This document shows, piece by piece, positions 19,081 to 27,056 of a stretch of DNA of 64,000 bases. This stretch comes from Cystobacter ferrugineus (lineage in GTDB: Bacteria > Myxococcota > Myxococcia > Myxococcales > Myxococcaceae): positions 182,825-246,824 of the forward strand of contig NZ_MPIN01000010.1 of assembly GCF_001887355.1 (NCBI RefSeq), given 5' to 3'. The notes beneath the pieces are model-generated. The model saw only the letters and a list, made by a program, of their open reading frames with translations. It did no database searches and was not told where the DNA came from. The translations under genes were made by a program, and so were the position numbers. The first letter of the stretch is position 1. Every line of letters starts with the position of its first letter.

Positions 19081-20724
19081 ATGCATCAAATGGGCGAGAT
19101 GACCCCGGCAGCACACGCGAGGAGTACACGCCATGCACCCGATGCGAGACCCCACGCGACGACGACACTGCGTTTCCCGAACCATCAATTCAGCGCAGTC
19201 CTCATGGCCCTGGTCGTAGTCGTGCTATCCGAAGGGTGTGCCACGGGCTCTGCGCGAGGCAGCCTGACAAGCGGCTCCCGTCTCCGCTCACGGACCACCT
19301 CGCTCCGCCATGACCCTGGACCGCGGCAGCCCGCTGCCAATCTCTCTCCTGGAGAGGCGGCGGGAGGCTCCGGCGAACTCTCCGAAGGCTCGGTGGACGC
19401 ATTCCAGGTGGTGCAGGAGGCCAGCGGCCTTGGAGAAGAGGCCCGGCATCCGGCGGGCGCGGCGCTCTACCAGGAACAGGCGCGCCAGCTTCTGAACCGG
19501 TTGGCGAAGATGCCGGTAACGCAGAAGAACTTCGCCCCGAGCCGGGTGCTGTGTTGGCTGCTGCGCGAGGCGCTCACGGGCGGCGAGCGCGTGGAGTACG
19601 CCGATTTGAAGTGGCGTGCCGAGCGATTCTGGTTCCTGGTGTTGGTGCGCCCGGACGGCTACCTCGTGGCCGCGCTCACTGGCACGCCCCTGCAGCGCAT
19701 GGGTCAGCTCCAACTGGTGGAGGGCCAGTGGCGGGTGGGGCGGCTCGCGGTGGGCGACTTCTACTTCTCACGTGGGGGCGTCTTCTACCCGGTCACCGAA
19801 GCACTGAGGCGGGCGGACGGTCCGCCCCTGACCGAGTTGGGATTGGGGAGAGATCCACTCAACGCCGCGCTGGATGGGGCCCAGGACGCGCTGGGAGAGA
19901 TGGCGATGGCGCTCGCCCATTCCATCCTCCACCCCATCCGTACCGTGGAGGATCTCGCGCAACTTCCCACCACGGTGGCCCACCTCATCGTCTCCTCGCC
20001 CGAGTACTTCGCACGCTATGGCGCCATGTCCCGGGAAGACCAGATTCGAGAGGCGGCGCGCCTGTCCACGCACGTGCTGATGATGCTCGGAGGTGCGGAG
20101 GCCACCCTGGGGCGCATGAGCGGACTGGGGGCCGAACTGCCGACCCTTTCACTCACGGCCAGGGGTGAGTGGGTGCTGGGCGGAGCCATCGTGACAGGAG
20201 GCGCCGCGACCACCGCAGGCGTGGACCTCGGGGCCCTCTCCATCCTCCACATGGCGGGCAGAGGCCCGGGGAAGCCCAGCGGCGCGAGCGGCAAGGCGGG
20301 GACACCCTCCAAGACGGCTTCGGCGCAGGGACCCGGCAAGTGGACGTACAAAAAGCCCACCACCAAATCCAAGGACTCCCTGGACTACCAGGAGCAGGTG
20401 ACGGGACGGCCCGCATGGTGGGTGTACAAGATTGGGGAAGTGGAGTTCGACGGCATCAAGGCCAAGGAATTATTGGAGGCCAAGGGACCCGGCTACTGCT
20501 CCTTCTTCAACGCGGATGGCACGCCCAAGTACTGGTACAGCCAATCCGGCAAGTTCAACGAGATGATGAAGCAAGCCGAGGCGCAATCGCGGGTTGCCCA
20601 AGCCTGGGGGCTACCGCTGGTCTGGCATGTCGCCGATGCCAACGTCGCGAAGTTCCTTCGCGAGATCTTCGAGGATGAAGGATGGAACAACATCTCCGTC
20701 CGGCATACTCGGCCCGAGTGGTAG
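19081..20724 (+). CDS. Lipoprotein toxin with C-terminal Tox-REase-5 domain (toxin locus B)
   Basis: A protein of 547 residues from the ATG at 19081. A hydrophobic segment (MALVVVVLSEGC) suggests a lipidated Cys, although Ser-Glu-Gly before it is an imperfect lipobox. The middle contains a myxobacterial toxin-carrier region (FYFSRGGVFYPVTEAL, then hydrophobic helices about residues 330-390). The C-terminal ~120 residues match Tox-REase-5, a restriction-endonuclease-fold DNase: YQEQVTGRPAWWVYKIGEVEFDG followed by the catalytic-type LLEAKGPGY (Glu and Lys). The cognate Imm52 gene follows after 13 bases. The N-terminus is odd: a better ribosome binding site (gaggag) serves an out-of-frame ATG at 19133, so the start may be frameshifted. 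Confidence 0.85.
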   Translation: MHQMGEMTPAAHARSTRHAPDARPHATTTLRFPNHQFSAVLMALVVVVLSEGCATGSARGSLTSGSRLRSRTTSLRHDPGPRQPAANLSPGEAAGGSGELSEGSVDAFQVVQEASGLGEEARHPAGAALYQEQARQLLNRLAKMPVTQKNFAPSRVLCWLLREALTGGERVEYADLKWRAERFWFLVLVRPDGYLVAALTGTPLQRMGQLQLVEGQWRVGRLAVGDFYFSRGGVFYPVTEALRRADGPPLTELGLGRDPLNAALDGAQDALGEMAMALAHSILHPIRTVEDLAQLPTTVAHLIVSSPEYFARYGAMSREDQIREAARLSTHVLMMLGGAEATLGRMSGLGAELPTLSLTARGEWVLGGAIVTGGAATTAGVDLGALSILHMAGRGPGKPSGASGKAGTPSKTASAQGPGKWTYKKPTTKSKDSLDYQEQVTGRPAWWVYKIGEVEFDGIKAKELLEAKGPGYCSFFNADGTPKYWYSQSGKFNEMMKQAEAQSRVAQAWGLPLVWHVADANVAKFLREIFEDEGWNNISVRHTRPEW

Positions 20725-20737
20725 AGAAGGAGCACGC

Positions 20738-21478
20738 ATGCAGGACAGCTACTACGTGGGGGCATACTGGGGCCCTCGCCAGGAGACCGCGCTGGAGTGT
20801 GCCCGGCGCGCGGAACTCTTCCTCCACATGCTGGCGCGGTGTGCTCCGTCCTTCACCCAGTGGTACCGGGCGGGCCGAGGCTTCCCCCGAGAAATGCCAG
20901 GCCATCCTGTCCGCGCGGACATCACGGAGCTGGAGAAGTTCCTGCTCCAGGGCAGGATCCGCGCGGGCAAGAAGGTCATGGAGGACATGGGCTTCCGCCA
21001 GATGATGTGGAACGCGAAGAAGGAGGCCACCGAAATCCACCTTGCTTGCGGTAGCTACTACGCCCCCTCGGCAAGACCCAACTCGTGCCTGCTCTACCCG
21101 ACCCGGGAGAGCCCCCTCCGGGAGCGGCTGCTGCGCGCTCCCGTGCTCGCCGACGTGCTCACCAGCATGGCCACCGCGTGGGACCCGGACTTCGCCATGG
21201 TCAGCTCGACCGAGATGGTCCGCCTCGTCCAGAAGCGCAAATGGGAGGTGCGCGTGGGCTGGTTGACCTACCTGTCGCGCCGGCTGGGCCGGCTGCCACC
21301 CCTTCCCGCCCCCGTGCGCATCGAGCCGGTGGGGGCCATCGGCTGGCTCCTCCACCTCTCCCCCGAGCCCATGACCTCGAGCAACCCGGAGCATGTGGCC
21401 TTCACCAGCCGCGTGCGCGAACTGCTCGACCGCGCGGGCCTCATCCAGCTTCCGGAGCCCGAGCCCGCCGACGAGTGA
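20738..21478 (+). CDS. Imm52 family immunity protein, copy 1
   Basis: A 246-residue soluble protein of the Imm52 family, the usual partner of Tox-REase-5 toxins. The N-terminal YYVGAYWGPRQE and the ECARRAELFLHMLA segment are family signatures. An aggagcacgc ribosome binding site precedes the ATG, 13 bases after the toxin stop. It should bind and block the nuclease domain in the cytoplasm of producing and sibling cells. A near-identical second copy sits at 23738; the last ~125 residues are almost the same, while residues about 70-115 differ, which would be the toxin-specific face. Confidence 0.9.
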   Translation: MQDSYYVGAYWGPRQETALECARRAELFLHMLARCAPSFTQWYRAGRGFPREMPGHPVRADITELEKFLLQGRIRAGKKVMEDMGFRQMMWNAKKEATEIHLACGSYYAPSARPNSCLLYPTRESPLRERLLRAPVLADVLTSMATAWDPDFAMVSSTEMVRLVQKRKWEVRVGWLTYLSRRLGRLPPLPAPVRIEPVGAIGWLLHLSPEPMTSSNPEHVAFTSRVRELLDRAGLIQLPEPEPADE

Positions 21479-21533
21479 AACGAGCGGGAGGATCCCCCAG
21501 GGCCATGGGAAAGGCTCACCGCACCCGCAGCCA

Positions 21534-21578
21534 CCGGAACCACGGGCCGTGAGGTCAGTCGAGGAAGCGTCTCCACCA
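21534..21578 (+). repeat. 45-bp direct repeat, right copy, at the 3' end of the DUF3396 gene
   Basis: This is the right-hand partner of the repeat at 18999-19043. It spans the last codons of the minus-strand DUF3396 gene (encoding RWWRRFLD and stop) and about 20 bases beyond. Together the two copies bracket the Tox-REase-5/Imm52 module. Confidence 0.75.
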
Positions 21579-22568
21579 ACGGCGCAACTCCTCCTCATCA
21601 CGCTCGCGGCCCTGGCGACGGAGAAAGCCCCAGGGGAAGAGCTCCAGCCAGGGCTCCAGCACCCGCGCGAGTTCGCGGTACGCGGGAAGAGGCTGTCCCT
21701 GGGCCAGGTCTCCCGCTTCGGGCTCTGGACCCAGGGTCACCAGAACACGCTCACCTTCCAATTCGCGCACGGTGGTGGCGGGCGACTGGAGCTTCGCGCG
21801 AAGGCCAGCGGTGCCGCCCAGTTCACCAAGCACGAGCGGACCGATGAAGTTCATCCAGTGCACACCGTCCACCCGAGCGCCCAGGTTGTCGCGAACACCG
21901 GCGTCGCGAATATCGAAGCCGGGATGACGGAAGATCAGCGGGCGCAGGATGTCGAGCCGCTCCAGACAGGAGAACGCGACGTCGAGCGCGAGCCCCACGT
22001 GCCCGGAGGCGAAAGGAAGCCGCGAGGCCATGTCGACGGCGAGTTCGCGCACGAAGCCCGCCCCTCGCTCCTCGAGGAACTCCGTTGGAAGGGTCGCGCG
22101 CAGGACACTGACGGAGCCAGGCGGTGTCTCACGCCACGGAAGGCGAGCATGGTAGGTGAAGGAGAAACCACTGTCCCGCTCACCGTGGATACCGAAGGAA
22201 GGCTCCGCCCCCGCCTTCTCTGGATGGAAGGCCTCGTCCTCATCGTAGTCGTCGAAGTACCTGCGGTCCTTCGGGTTCAGGGCGTCTCGGATGAGTTCCC
22301 AGCCTCTGTCGCCGAGCCTGGACGGCTCCCAGTAGCCGCAGGTGTATTCGAACAACGCGCTCGGATGGCCCTCCACGGCGCGCGAGTAGCAGTCGAGGGC
22401 ATGAGACACCCCCGCCGCGATGTCGAAGTGGTCGTGGGGCACGAAGAAGACGATGCGCACGAGTTCCCGCACGACGAGTCGGTCCCATGAATGCTCGACG
22501 ACGCCAGACCCTGACGTCGTCGAGGTGTACGAGATGGGTCCAGGAATTCGGACTCGCGGATGGGTCAT
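21555..22568 (-). CDS. DUF3396 (type VI immunity family) protein
   Basis: A 337-residue soluble protein resembling DUF3396, a family annotated as type VI immunity proteins. Supporting segments are VVRELVRIVFFVPHDHFDIAAGV followed by ALDCYSRAVEG in the N-terminal half and LRATLPTEFLEERGAGFVRELAVDMASRLPF in the middle, then GVHWMNFIGPLVLGELGG. The ATG at 22568 is 8 bases after the stop of the upstream lipoprotein toxin and is preceded by gaggtgagag, so the two genes form a toxin-immunity pair on the minus strand. Confidence 0.75.
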   Translation of the reverse strand: MTHPRVRIPGPISYTSTTSGSGVVEHSWDRLVVRELVRIVFFVPHDHFDIAAGVSHALDCYSRAVEGHPSALFEYTCGYWEPSRLGDRGWELIRDALNPKDRRYFDDYDEDEAFHPEKAGAEPSFGIHGERDSGFSFTYHARLPWRETPPGSVSVLRATLPTEFLEERGAGFVRELAVDMASRLPFASGHVGLALDVAFSCLERLDILRPLIFRHPGFDIRDAGVRDNLGARVDGVHWMNFIGPLVLGELGGTAGLRAKLQSPATTVRELEGERVLVTLGPEPEAGDLAQGQPLPAYRELARVLEPWLELFPWGFLRRQGRERDEEELRRWWRRFLD

Positions 22569-22576
22569 CGGCTCTC

Positions 22577-23479
22577 TCACCTCCGAACCACGCCAAATTG
22601 AGGGGTGACGAGTGCTGGAGGGCACTCACCGCCGAGTTCTCCGTAGGACCTCATCTGCGAGATGACCTCGTCTGACCACGGATTGGCGCCAACCGCATAG
22701 CCGCAAGGGAACTTGAGATCGTAGATGCACTGGATCCGGGTGATGTTGCGAGTGAAGTGGATGACAATATCCGGTTTCAAGGAGCCAGCCCGCCTGTCGG
22801 TGAGGAGCACCTCCTGGGTGAATTCATCTTTGCGCAGGCGCGGCTCGATGGAGAAGTTATCGGGGAATTTCTCCGCGAGCCGACGCTCAATGCATTCGAA
22901 GGCGGCCGAGTGCTTCAGCTTTCCGAGATGCCTCCGCCAATCCGAAGCGAGCTTTTTCGCCACAATCGGCTCCTTCTCGCACTCAGAGGCGGGCAACGAC
23001 CGCCCCTTTCCAAAGAGTTCGTCGTCAACCTTCGTGTTGGCTTCTCGTACGCAGTTGCGCAGAACGTCCTCGACGGCGGCCTTCTGTGCTTCGTCCAGAA
23101 ATCTGGAGACAGTGATGAAGCCTCGGAGAGCATCGACAGTTCGGACGACTTTCTCAAACCCAGTTGCACTGCGAACCACCGCAGGCGCGAGGATCTCCCC
23201 GGTGCTCGCGTTGGCAGGAGCAGCACAAGCCGCACCACAGGACTGGTTGAGTTGAGAGCGCCCGCCGGTGAGCGGCCCGCCCCAAGAGGGTTGGGACTGA
23301 ATGCGTACCGGGAAGCCAACGGGAAACCCACCGAGGCGGCTGCGGCCCATACCAGGTGGAGCAGCGCGCGGCGCCTGAAGCGTCGTGGAGCAGGAAAGAC
23401 AGAGGAGCGCGGTGACCGAAATGGCGAGCCGGCGCCATGGGGTTCGAAACCAGGGGGAGCCAAGGTTTAGAGAGGACAC
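22577..23479 (-). CDS. Lipoprotein with C-terminal PD-(D/E)XK-like nuclease domain, probable toxin
   Basis: A 300-residue protein from a GTG start at 23479. The N-terminus has a hydrophobic segment ending in LLCLSC (residues about 20-27), a probable lipoprotein signal. The C-terminal ~150 residues contain LKPDIVIHF and, 15 residues on, IYDLKFPC: an Asp and an Asp-Leu-Lys pair spaced as in PD-(D/E)XK nucleases, followed by an alpha helix region (VISQMRSYGEL). The DUF3396 gene follows at once. It is therefore a probable nuclease toxin delivered like the Sit lipoproteins. No named family is recognised for the nuclease domain. The GTG start is chosen because it gives a normal signal peptide and has a purine-rich run upstream. 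Confidence 0.65.
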   Translation of the reverse strand: MSSLNLGSPWFRTPWRRLAISVTALLCLSCSTTLQAPRAAPPGMGRSRLGGFPVGFPVRIQSQPSWGGPLTGGRSQLNQSCGAACAAPANASTGEILAPAVVRSATGFEKVVRTVDALRGFITVSRFLDEAQKAAVEDVLRNCVREANTKVDDELFGKGRSLPASECEKEPIVAKKLASDWRRHLGKLKHSAAFECIERRLAEKFPDNFSIEPRLRKDEFTQEVLLTDRRAGSLKPDIVIHFTRNITRIQCIYDLKFPCGYAVGANPWSDEVISQMRSYGELGGECPPALVTPQFGVVRR

Positions 23480-23714
23480 CGAGCCCCCTTCGGAGGTGAT
23501 GCAAAGCGACTGCCCTGGACTACAAAAACAAGCCTTGCCCGTCAAGAGCGGACTTGCCTCATGGGGACCAATGTCATACGCAAGGCGATTCAGCGTATAA
23601 ATCTGACCAGTAAGGACGAATCCGATTAGAACAAAGTCATTCACCCGAGAATCGCTCCAACACGGAGCTTCTCCGTACGCCACTCGAGCCAAGCAGTAGG
23701 GCTCAGCTATTTCT

Positions 23715-23741
23715 CGAGTGGTAGAGGAGGAGCACGCATGC
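23715..23741 (+). repeat. Copy of the toxin 3' end preceding the second Imm52 gene
   Basis: The sequence cgagtggtagag plus the ribosome binding site and start of the second Imm52 gene repeats 20712-20741, where the same bases encode the last two residues (Glu-Trp) and stop of the Tox-REase-5 toxin. Upstream of this point the two loci are unrelated, so this marks the breakpoint of the Imm52 duplication. Confidence 0.75.
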
Positions 23742-24484
23742 AGGACAGGTACTACGTGGGGGCGTACTGGGGCCCTCGCCAGGAGACCGCCCTGGAGTGT
23801 GCCCGGCGCGCGGAACTCTTCCTCCACATGCTGGCGCGGTGTGACCCGTCGTTCACCCAATGGTACCGGGCAGGCCGAGGCGTCCCCCGAGAGCTGCCGG
23901 GCCATCCTGTCCGCGCGGACATCACGGAGTTGGAGAAGTTCCTGCTCCAGGGCAGGCCCCGCACGGACACCGACAAGGAAGTCATCGAGGATCTGGGCTT
24001 CATGCAGATGATGTGGAACGCGAAGAAGGAGGCCACCGAAATCCACCTTTCTTGCGGTGGCTATTTCCTCCCCTGGGGAGGGCCCAATTCGTGCCTGCTC
24101 TACCCGACCCGGGAGAGCCCCCTCCGGGAGCGGCTGCTGCGCGCTCCCGTGCTCGCCGACGTGCTCACCAGCATGGCCACCGCGTGGGACCCGGACTTCG
24201 CCATGGTCAGCTCGACCGAGATGGTCCGCCTCGTCCAGAAGCGCAAATGGGAGGTGCGCGTGGGCTGGTTGACCTACCTGTCGCGCCGGCTGGGCAGGCT
24301 GCCGCCGCTTCCCGCCCCCGTGCGCATCGAATCTGTGGGGGCCATCGGCTGGCTCCTCCACCTCTCCCCCGAGCCCATGACCTCGAGCAACCCGGAGCAC
24401 GTGGCCTTCACCACCCGCGTGCGCGAACTGCTCGACCGCGCGGGCCTCATCCAGCTTCCGGAGCCCGCGCCCGCCAGCGATTGA
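23738..24484 (+). CDS. Imm52 family immunity protein, copy 2 (no toxin of its own)
   Basis: A 248-residue paralogue of the Imm52 protein at 20738. The two are nearly identical over the first 65 residues and the last 125; they differ mainly around residues 65-120 (for example PRTDTDKEVIEDLGF against RIRAGKKVMEDMGF, and GGYFLPWGGP against GSYYAPSARP). No Tox-REase-5 gene precedes it; the gene upstream is the opposite-strand nuclease lipoprotein. It is a solo immunity gene that may protect against related toxins from other strains. It is convergent with the 853-aa gene (10 bases between stops). Confidence 0.88.
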   Translation: MQDRYYVGAYWGPRQETALECARRAELFLHMLARCDPSFTQWYRAGRGVPRELPGHPVRADITELEKFLLQGRPRTDTDKEVIEDLGFMQMMWNAKKEATEIHLSCGGYFLPWGGPNSCLLYPTRESPLRERLLRAPVLADVLTSMATAWDPDFAMVSSTEMVRLVQKRKWEVRVGWLTYLSRRLGRLPPLPAPVRIESVGAIGWLLHLSPEPMTSSNPEHVAFTTRVRELLDRAGLIQLPEPAPASD

Positions 24485-24494
24485 CGCGGCCCCC

Positions 24495-27056
24495 TCAGCC
24501 CTGGGTGATGTAATTGCGGCCCTTGTCCTCGAACTCCTTCACCCGTTGGGTCGCGTCCTGCTTGGTGATGTAGCCCTTGCGCTTCTTCGGGTCCTTGTTG
24601 TCCAGGTTGATGTTCTGCGTGTAGGCCTTCGTCCCCGCACTGTAACAGATGTGCTCTTCCGGCTTGCCCACGGCGGCGGGACAGAGGATCGCCATATAGA
24701 CGTCGCTCAACGTCCGCAGCGGTCCGCGGGCCTTGATGCAGCGGCTCATGTAGAGCTGGACGTAGTCGAGCTGCTCCAGCTCGGTCATCGCCCGGAGTTC
24801 ATCCAGCGTCTTGCCAAGCTCCGAGGCTCCATCCTTGGTGAACTGGATGAGTCCATACGCCTGGGCGCCTCCGGTGTGCTGCACCTTGGCCGAGAACTTC
24901 TCTCCCGTCTCGAAGGCCATACAGGCCATCAGATGATTCGGGTCGATCCCCAGCACCGCGCAGATGGCCAGCACCTTGTTCTTGAACTCAGGCTTCACGA
25001 GCGGATGGGTCTCGTAGATCAGCCTCCCCTCGGTGGAGCGAGGCGCCCCACCGAACTCGGTGGCGAGGACGGGGACGGCGTGGGAGAGCACCTTGCCGCC
25101 ATTGCTGGCGACGACGGCCTCCAGCCGGAACCTGCCCGCGCCCCGCACCCGCTCCACGTCCTCCTCGTCCACGAGCCGGGCCCGCAGCACGCCCTGTGCA
25201 TCGCAGTACCCGCCCTTGCCCTTGGGAAGGTCATAGCGGAGCCGGAGGATCGTCAACGCGATCGGCTCCGGGAGGTTGGAGAACTTCTCGTACACGCGGA
25301 ACTCGAGGACGGCGCCCTCCTTGCCCCCGTTCGGCAGGTGGTGGGCATGACACCGGAACTGCACATGCGAGGTGTCGTCGGTGAGCTCGATGAAGCTCAT
25401 CTCCAGGCCACTGAACCGGGGCACCGCCTCGTAGTTGAGGGAGAAGACGGGCGGAGCGGCCACCAGTTCCTCCCAGAGCATCGCGCCCGGATGGGAGACC
25501 TTGCCCTGGATGCTCACCTTCTGACCCAGAAGGCGCTTGTCCGACAGCGGCACCAGCGCCTCGTACAACCGCGGGTTGTCCTGGGAGGGAGCAGCGGTGA
25601 GCTTCATGATCTCCTGCGGCGGCTGCGCGGGCGGCGGATAGCTCGCGGGGCCTCGTGCGTCACTCACCGAGTCCCTTGGCGGCGGGGTCACCTGCCCGTG
25701 GACGGAGAAGACCGGCGCCGCCGCGCGCCAGTAGGAGGGGTCTCCAATGAGCTTGATGGACACCAGCAGCTTGTCCTCGCGTACACCCACCCGCACGTCG
25801 CCGAAGTCCGGCGTCCGGGTGGGCCGGAACGTCAGCTCCTTGGAGGCGAGCGCGGTGGCCAGCTCCTTGGGGGTCTTCTGCTGCTTGGGACGAGGCGCCC
25901 GGGGATTCCTCGGCGGCTCCAGCCAGAGCTGCTCATCATCGAACTGGAGGAAGCGGGACTCGTCGTAGTCGAACACCGCGCTCAGGGGCACGTACTCGTC
26001 GGTTCCCGACAGCGTCTTGGGGACTCGCAGCAGCGCGAAGAGGTTCTCGCGCTCCACCTTGTCCCCGGGGAACAGCAGCGACCAGAAGAACGTGGACGAG
26101 GGCGCCTCCACCTGCGACGGCGGCCCGAGGCGGTACATCACCGGAATCTCATAGCGATCGTCCATGACGTGAACGGCCCACCGCCAGAGTGACAGCTCCA
26201 TGGGCAGCTCGAAGCCCGGCTCGATGCCGTCCACCTGGATGCGAACGGAGGTGGAGCCCAGCTCGAACCCCGAGAGCACGGGACGCTTGAACCCGAGGGC
26301 ACGCGGCTTCTCCCAGACCAGGTAGCACTTCTCCTCCCCTTGCGTCTCCTGGAGGAGTTCCAGCCGCAAGTCGTAGGTGGTGTCCTTGCGCGCCCCCAGG
26401 TCGAGCAGCAGCAGGGAGCCCTCGCTCTCCGCGCAGCCGATGCGCCAGTGCATCACCTCGTCCCGAGCGGCCCAGTCGAAGGTGGCGAAGCGCTGGGTCT
26501 CCGGCGCCATCTTCGGCTTCTCGTCCTTCTTGAGTTCTTGCGAGTGGAAGACGGAGAACACGAGCTTCGACTTCCGGAAGACCGGATCCCGCTTGGGCTC
26601 GAGCGCGAGGCGCCGGCCGAAGAGGAGCGCCGGACCCAGCTCCAGCCCGTCGATCCTCAGCGGGTGGTCGAACTCGAACAGGTTGGAGACGGTGCACCCC
26701 TTGGCGAGCGGGAAGTCCGGGACGACGGTGAGCTCGGACCTGCCCTTGCCGAAGAGACCCGCCTCGAAGACATCGACGTTCACCTCGACGGTGCAGGAGG
26801 TGCCCTCGATGCGCATGGGCACGCCGACGACCGAGTGATCCCGAGGATCCGCGTGGAGGCTGGTGGTCTTGAACAGGACGTTGCACACCGTGTCCGGGGG
26901 CAGCTGCTTCTGCGTGCCTCGCAGCGTCAACGTGCAGGTCCGCCCATCGCGCCGGGAGCCCACCAGCGTGAGCGACAGCTCCGTGGGGGGAACGGCGACG
27001 AGCCGGAGCACGCTCTCCGAGCCCGGGGTGATGCGCAGCTCGAGTTTCGTCGTCAC
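24495..27056 (-). CDS. 853-aa protein with C-terminal lysozyme-like domain
   Basis: A large protein without a signal peptide, starting at a GTG (27056) that overlaps the upstream stop (GTGA). The first ~680 residues are beta-rich, Ig-like segments of unknown function. The C-terminal ~150 residues form a lysozyme-like fold: MACMAFETGEKFSAKV carries a candidate catalytic Glu (about residue 714), followed by AQAYGLIQFTKDGA, as in phage-type and transglycosylase lysozymes. The domain should cleave peptidoglycan glycan strands. Coupled translation with the 1655-aa C39/M23 protein suggests they act together; lack of a leader suggests export by a dedicated secretion machine, or none. Confidence 0.7.
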   Translation of the reverse strand: MTTKLELRITPGSESVLRLVAVPPTELSLTLVGSRRDGRTCTLTLRGTQKQLPPDTVCNVLFKTTSLHADPRDHSVVGVPMRIEGTSCTVEVNVDVFEAGLFGKGRSELTVVPDFPLAKGCTVSNLFEFDHPLRIDGLELGPALLFGRRLALEPKRDPVFRKSKLVFSVFHSQELKKDEKPKMAPETQRFATFDWAARDEVMHWRIGCAESEGSLLLLDLGARKDTTYDLRLELLQETQGEEKCYLVWEKPRALGFKRPVLSGFELGSTSVRIQVDGIEPGFELPMELSLWRWAVHVMDDRYEIPVMYRLGPPSQVEAPSSTFFWSLLFPGDKVERENLFALLRVPKTLSGTDEYVPLSAVFDYDESRFLQFDDEQLWLEPPRNPRAPRPKQQKTPKELATALASKELTFRPTRTPDFGDVRVGVREDKLLVSIKLIGDPSYWRAAAPVFSVHGQVTPPPRDSVSDARGPASYPPPAQPPQEIMKLTAAPSQDNPRLYEALVPLSDKRLLGQKVSIQGKVSHPGAMLWEELVAAPPVFSLNYEAVPRFSGLEMSFIELTDDTSHVQFRCHAHHLPNGGKEGAVLEFRVYEKFSNLPEPIALTILRLRYDLPKGKGGYCDAQGVLRARLVDEEDVERVRGAGRFRLEAVVASNGGKVLSHAVPVLATEFGGAPRSTEGRLIYETHPLVKPEFKNKVLAICAVLGIDPNHLMACMAFETGEKFSAKVQHTGGAQAYGLIQFTKDGASELGKTLDELRAMTELEQLDYVQLYMSRCIKARGPLRTLSDVYMAILCPAAVGKPEEHICYSAGTKAYTQNINLDNKDPKKRKGYITKQDATQRVKEFEDKGRNYITQG

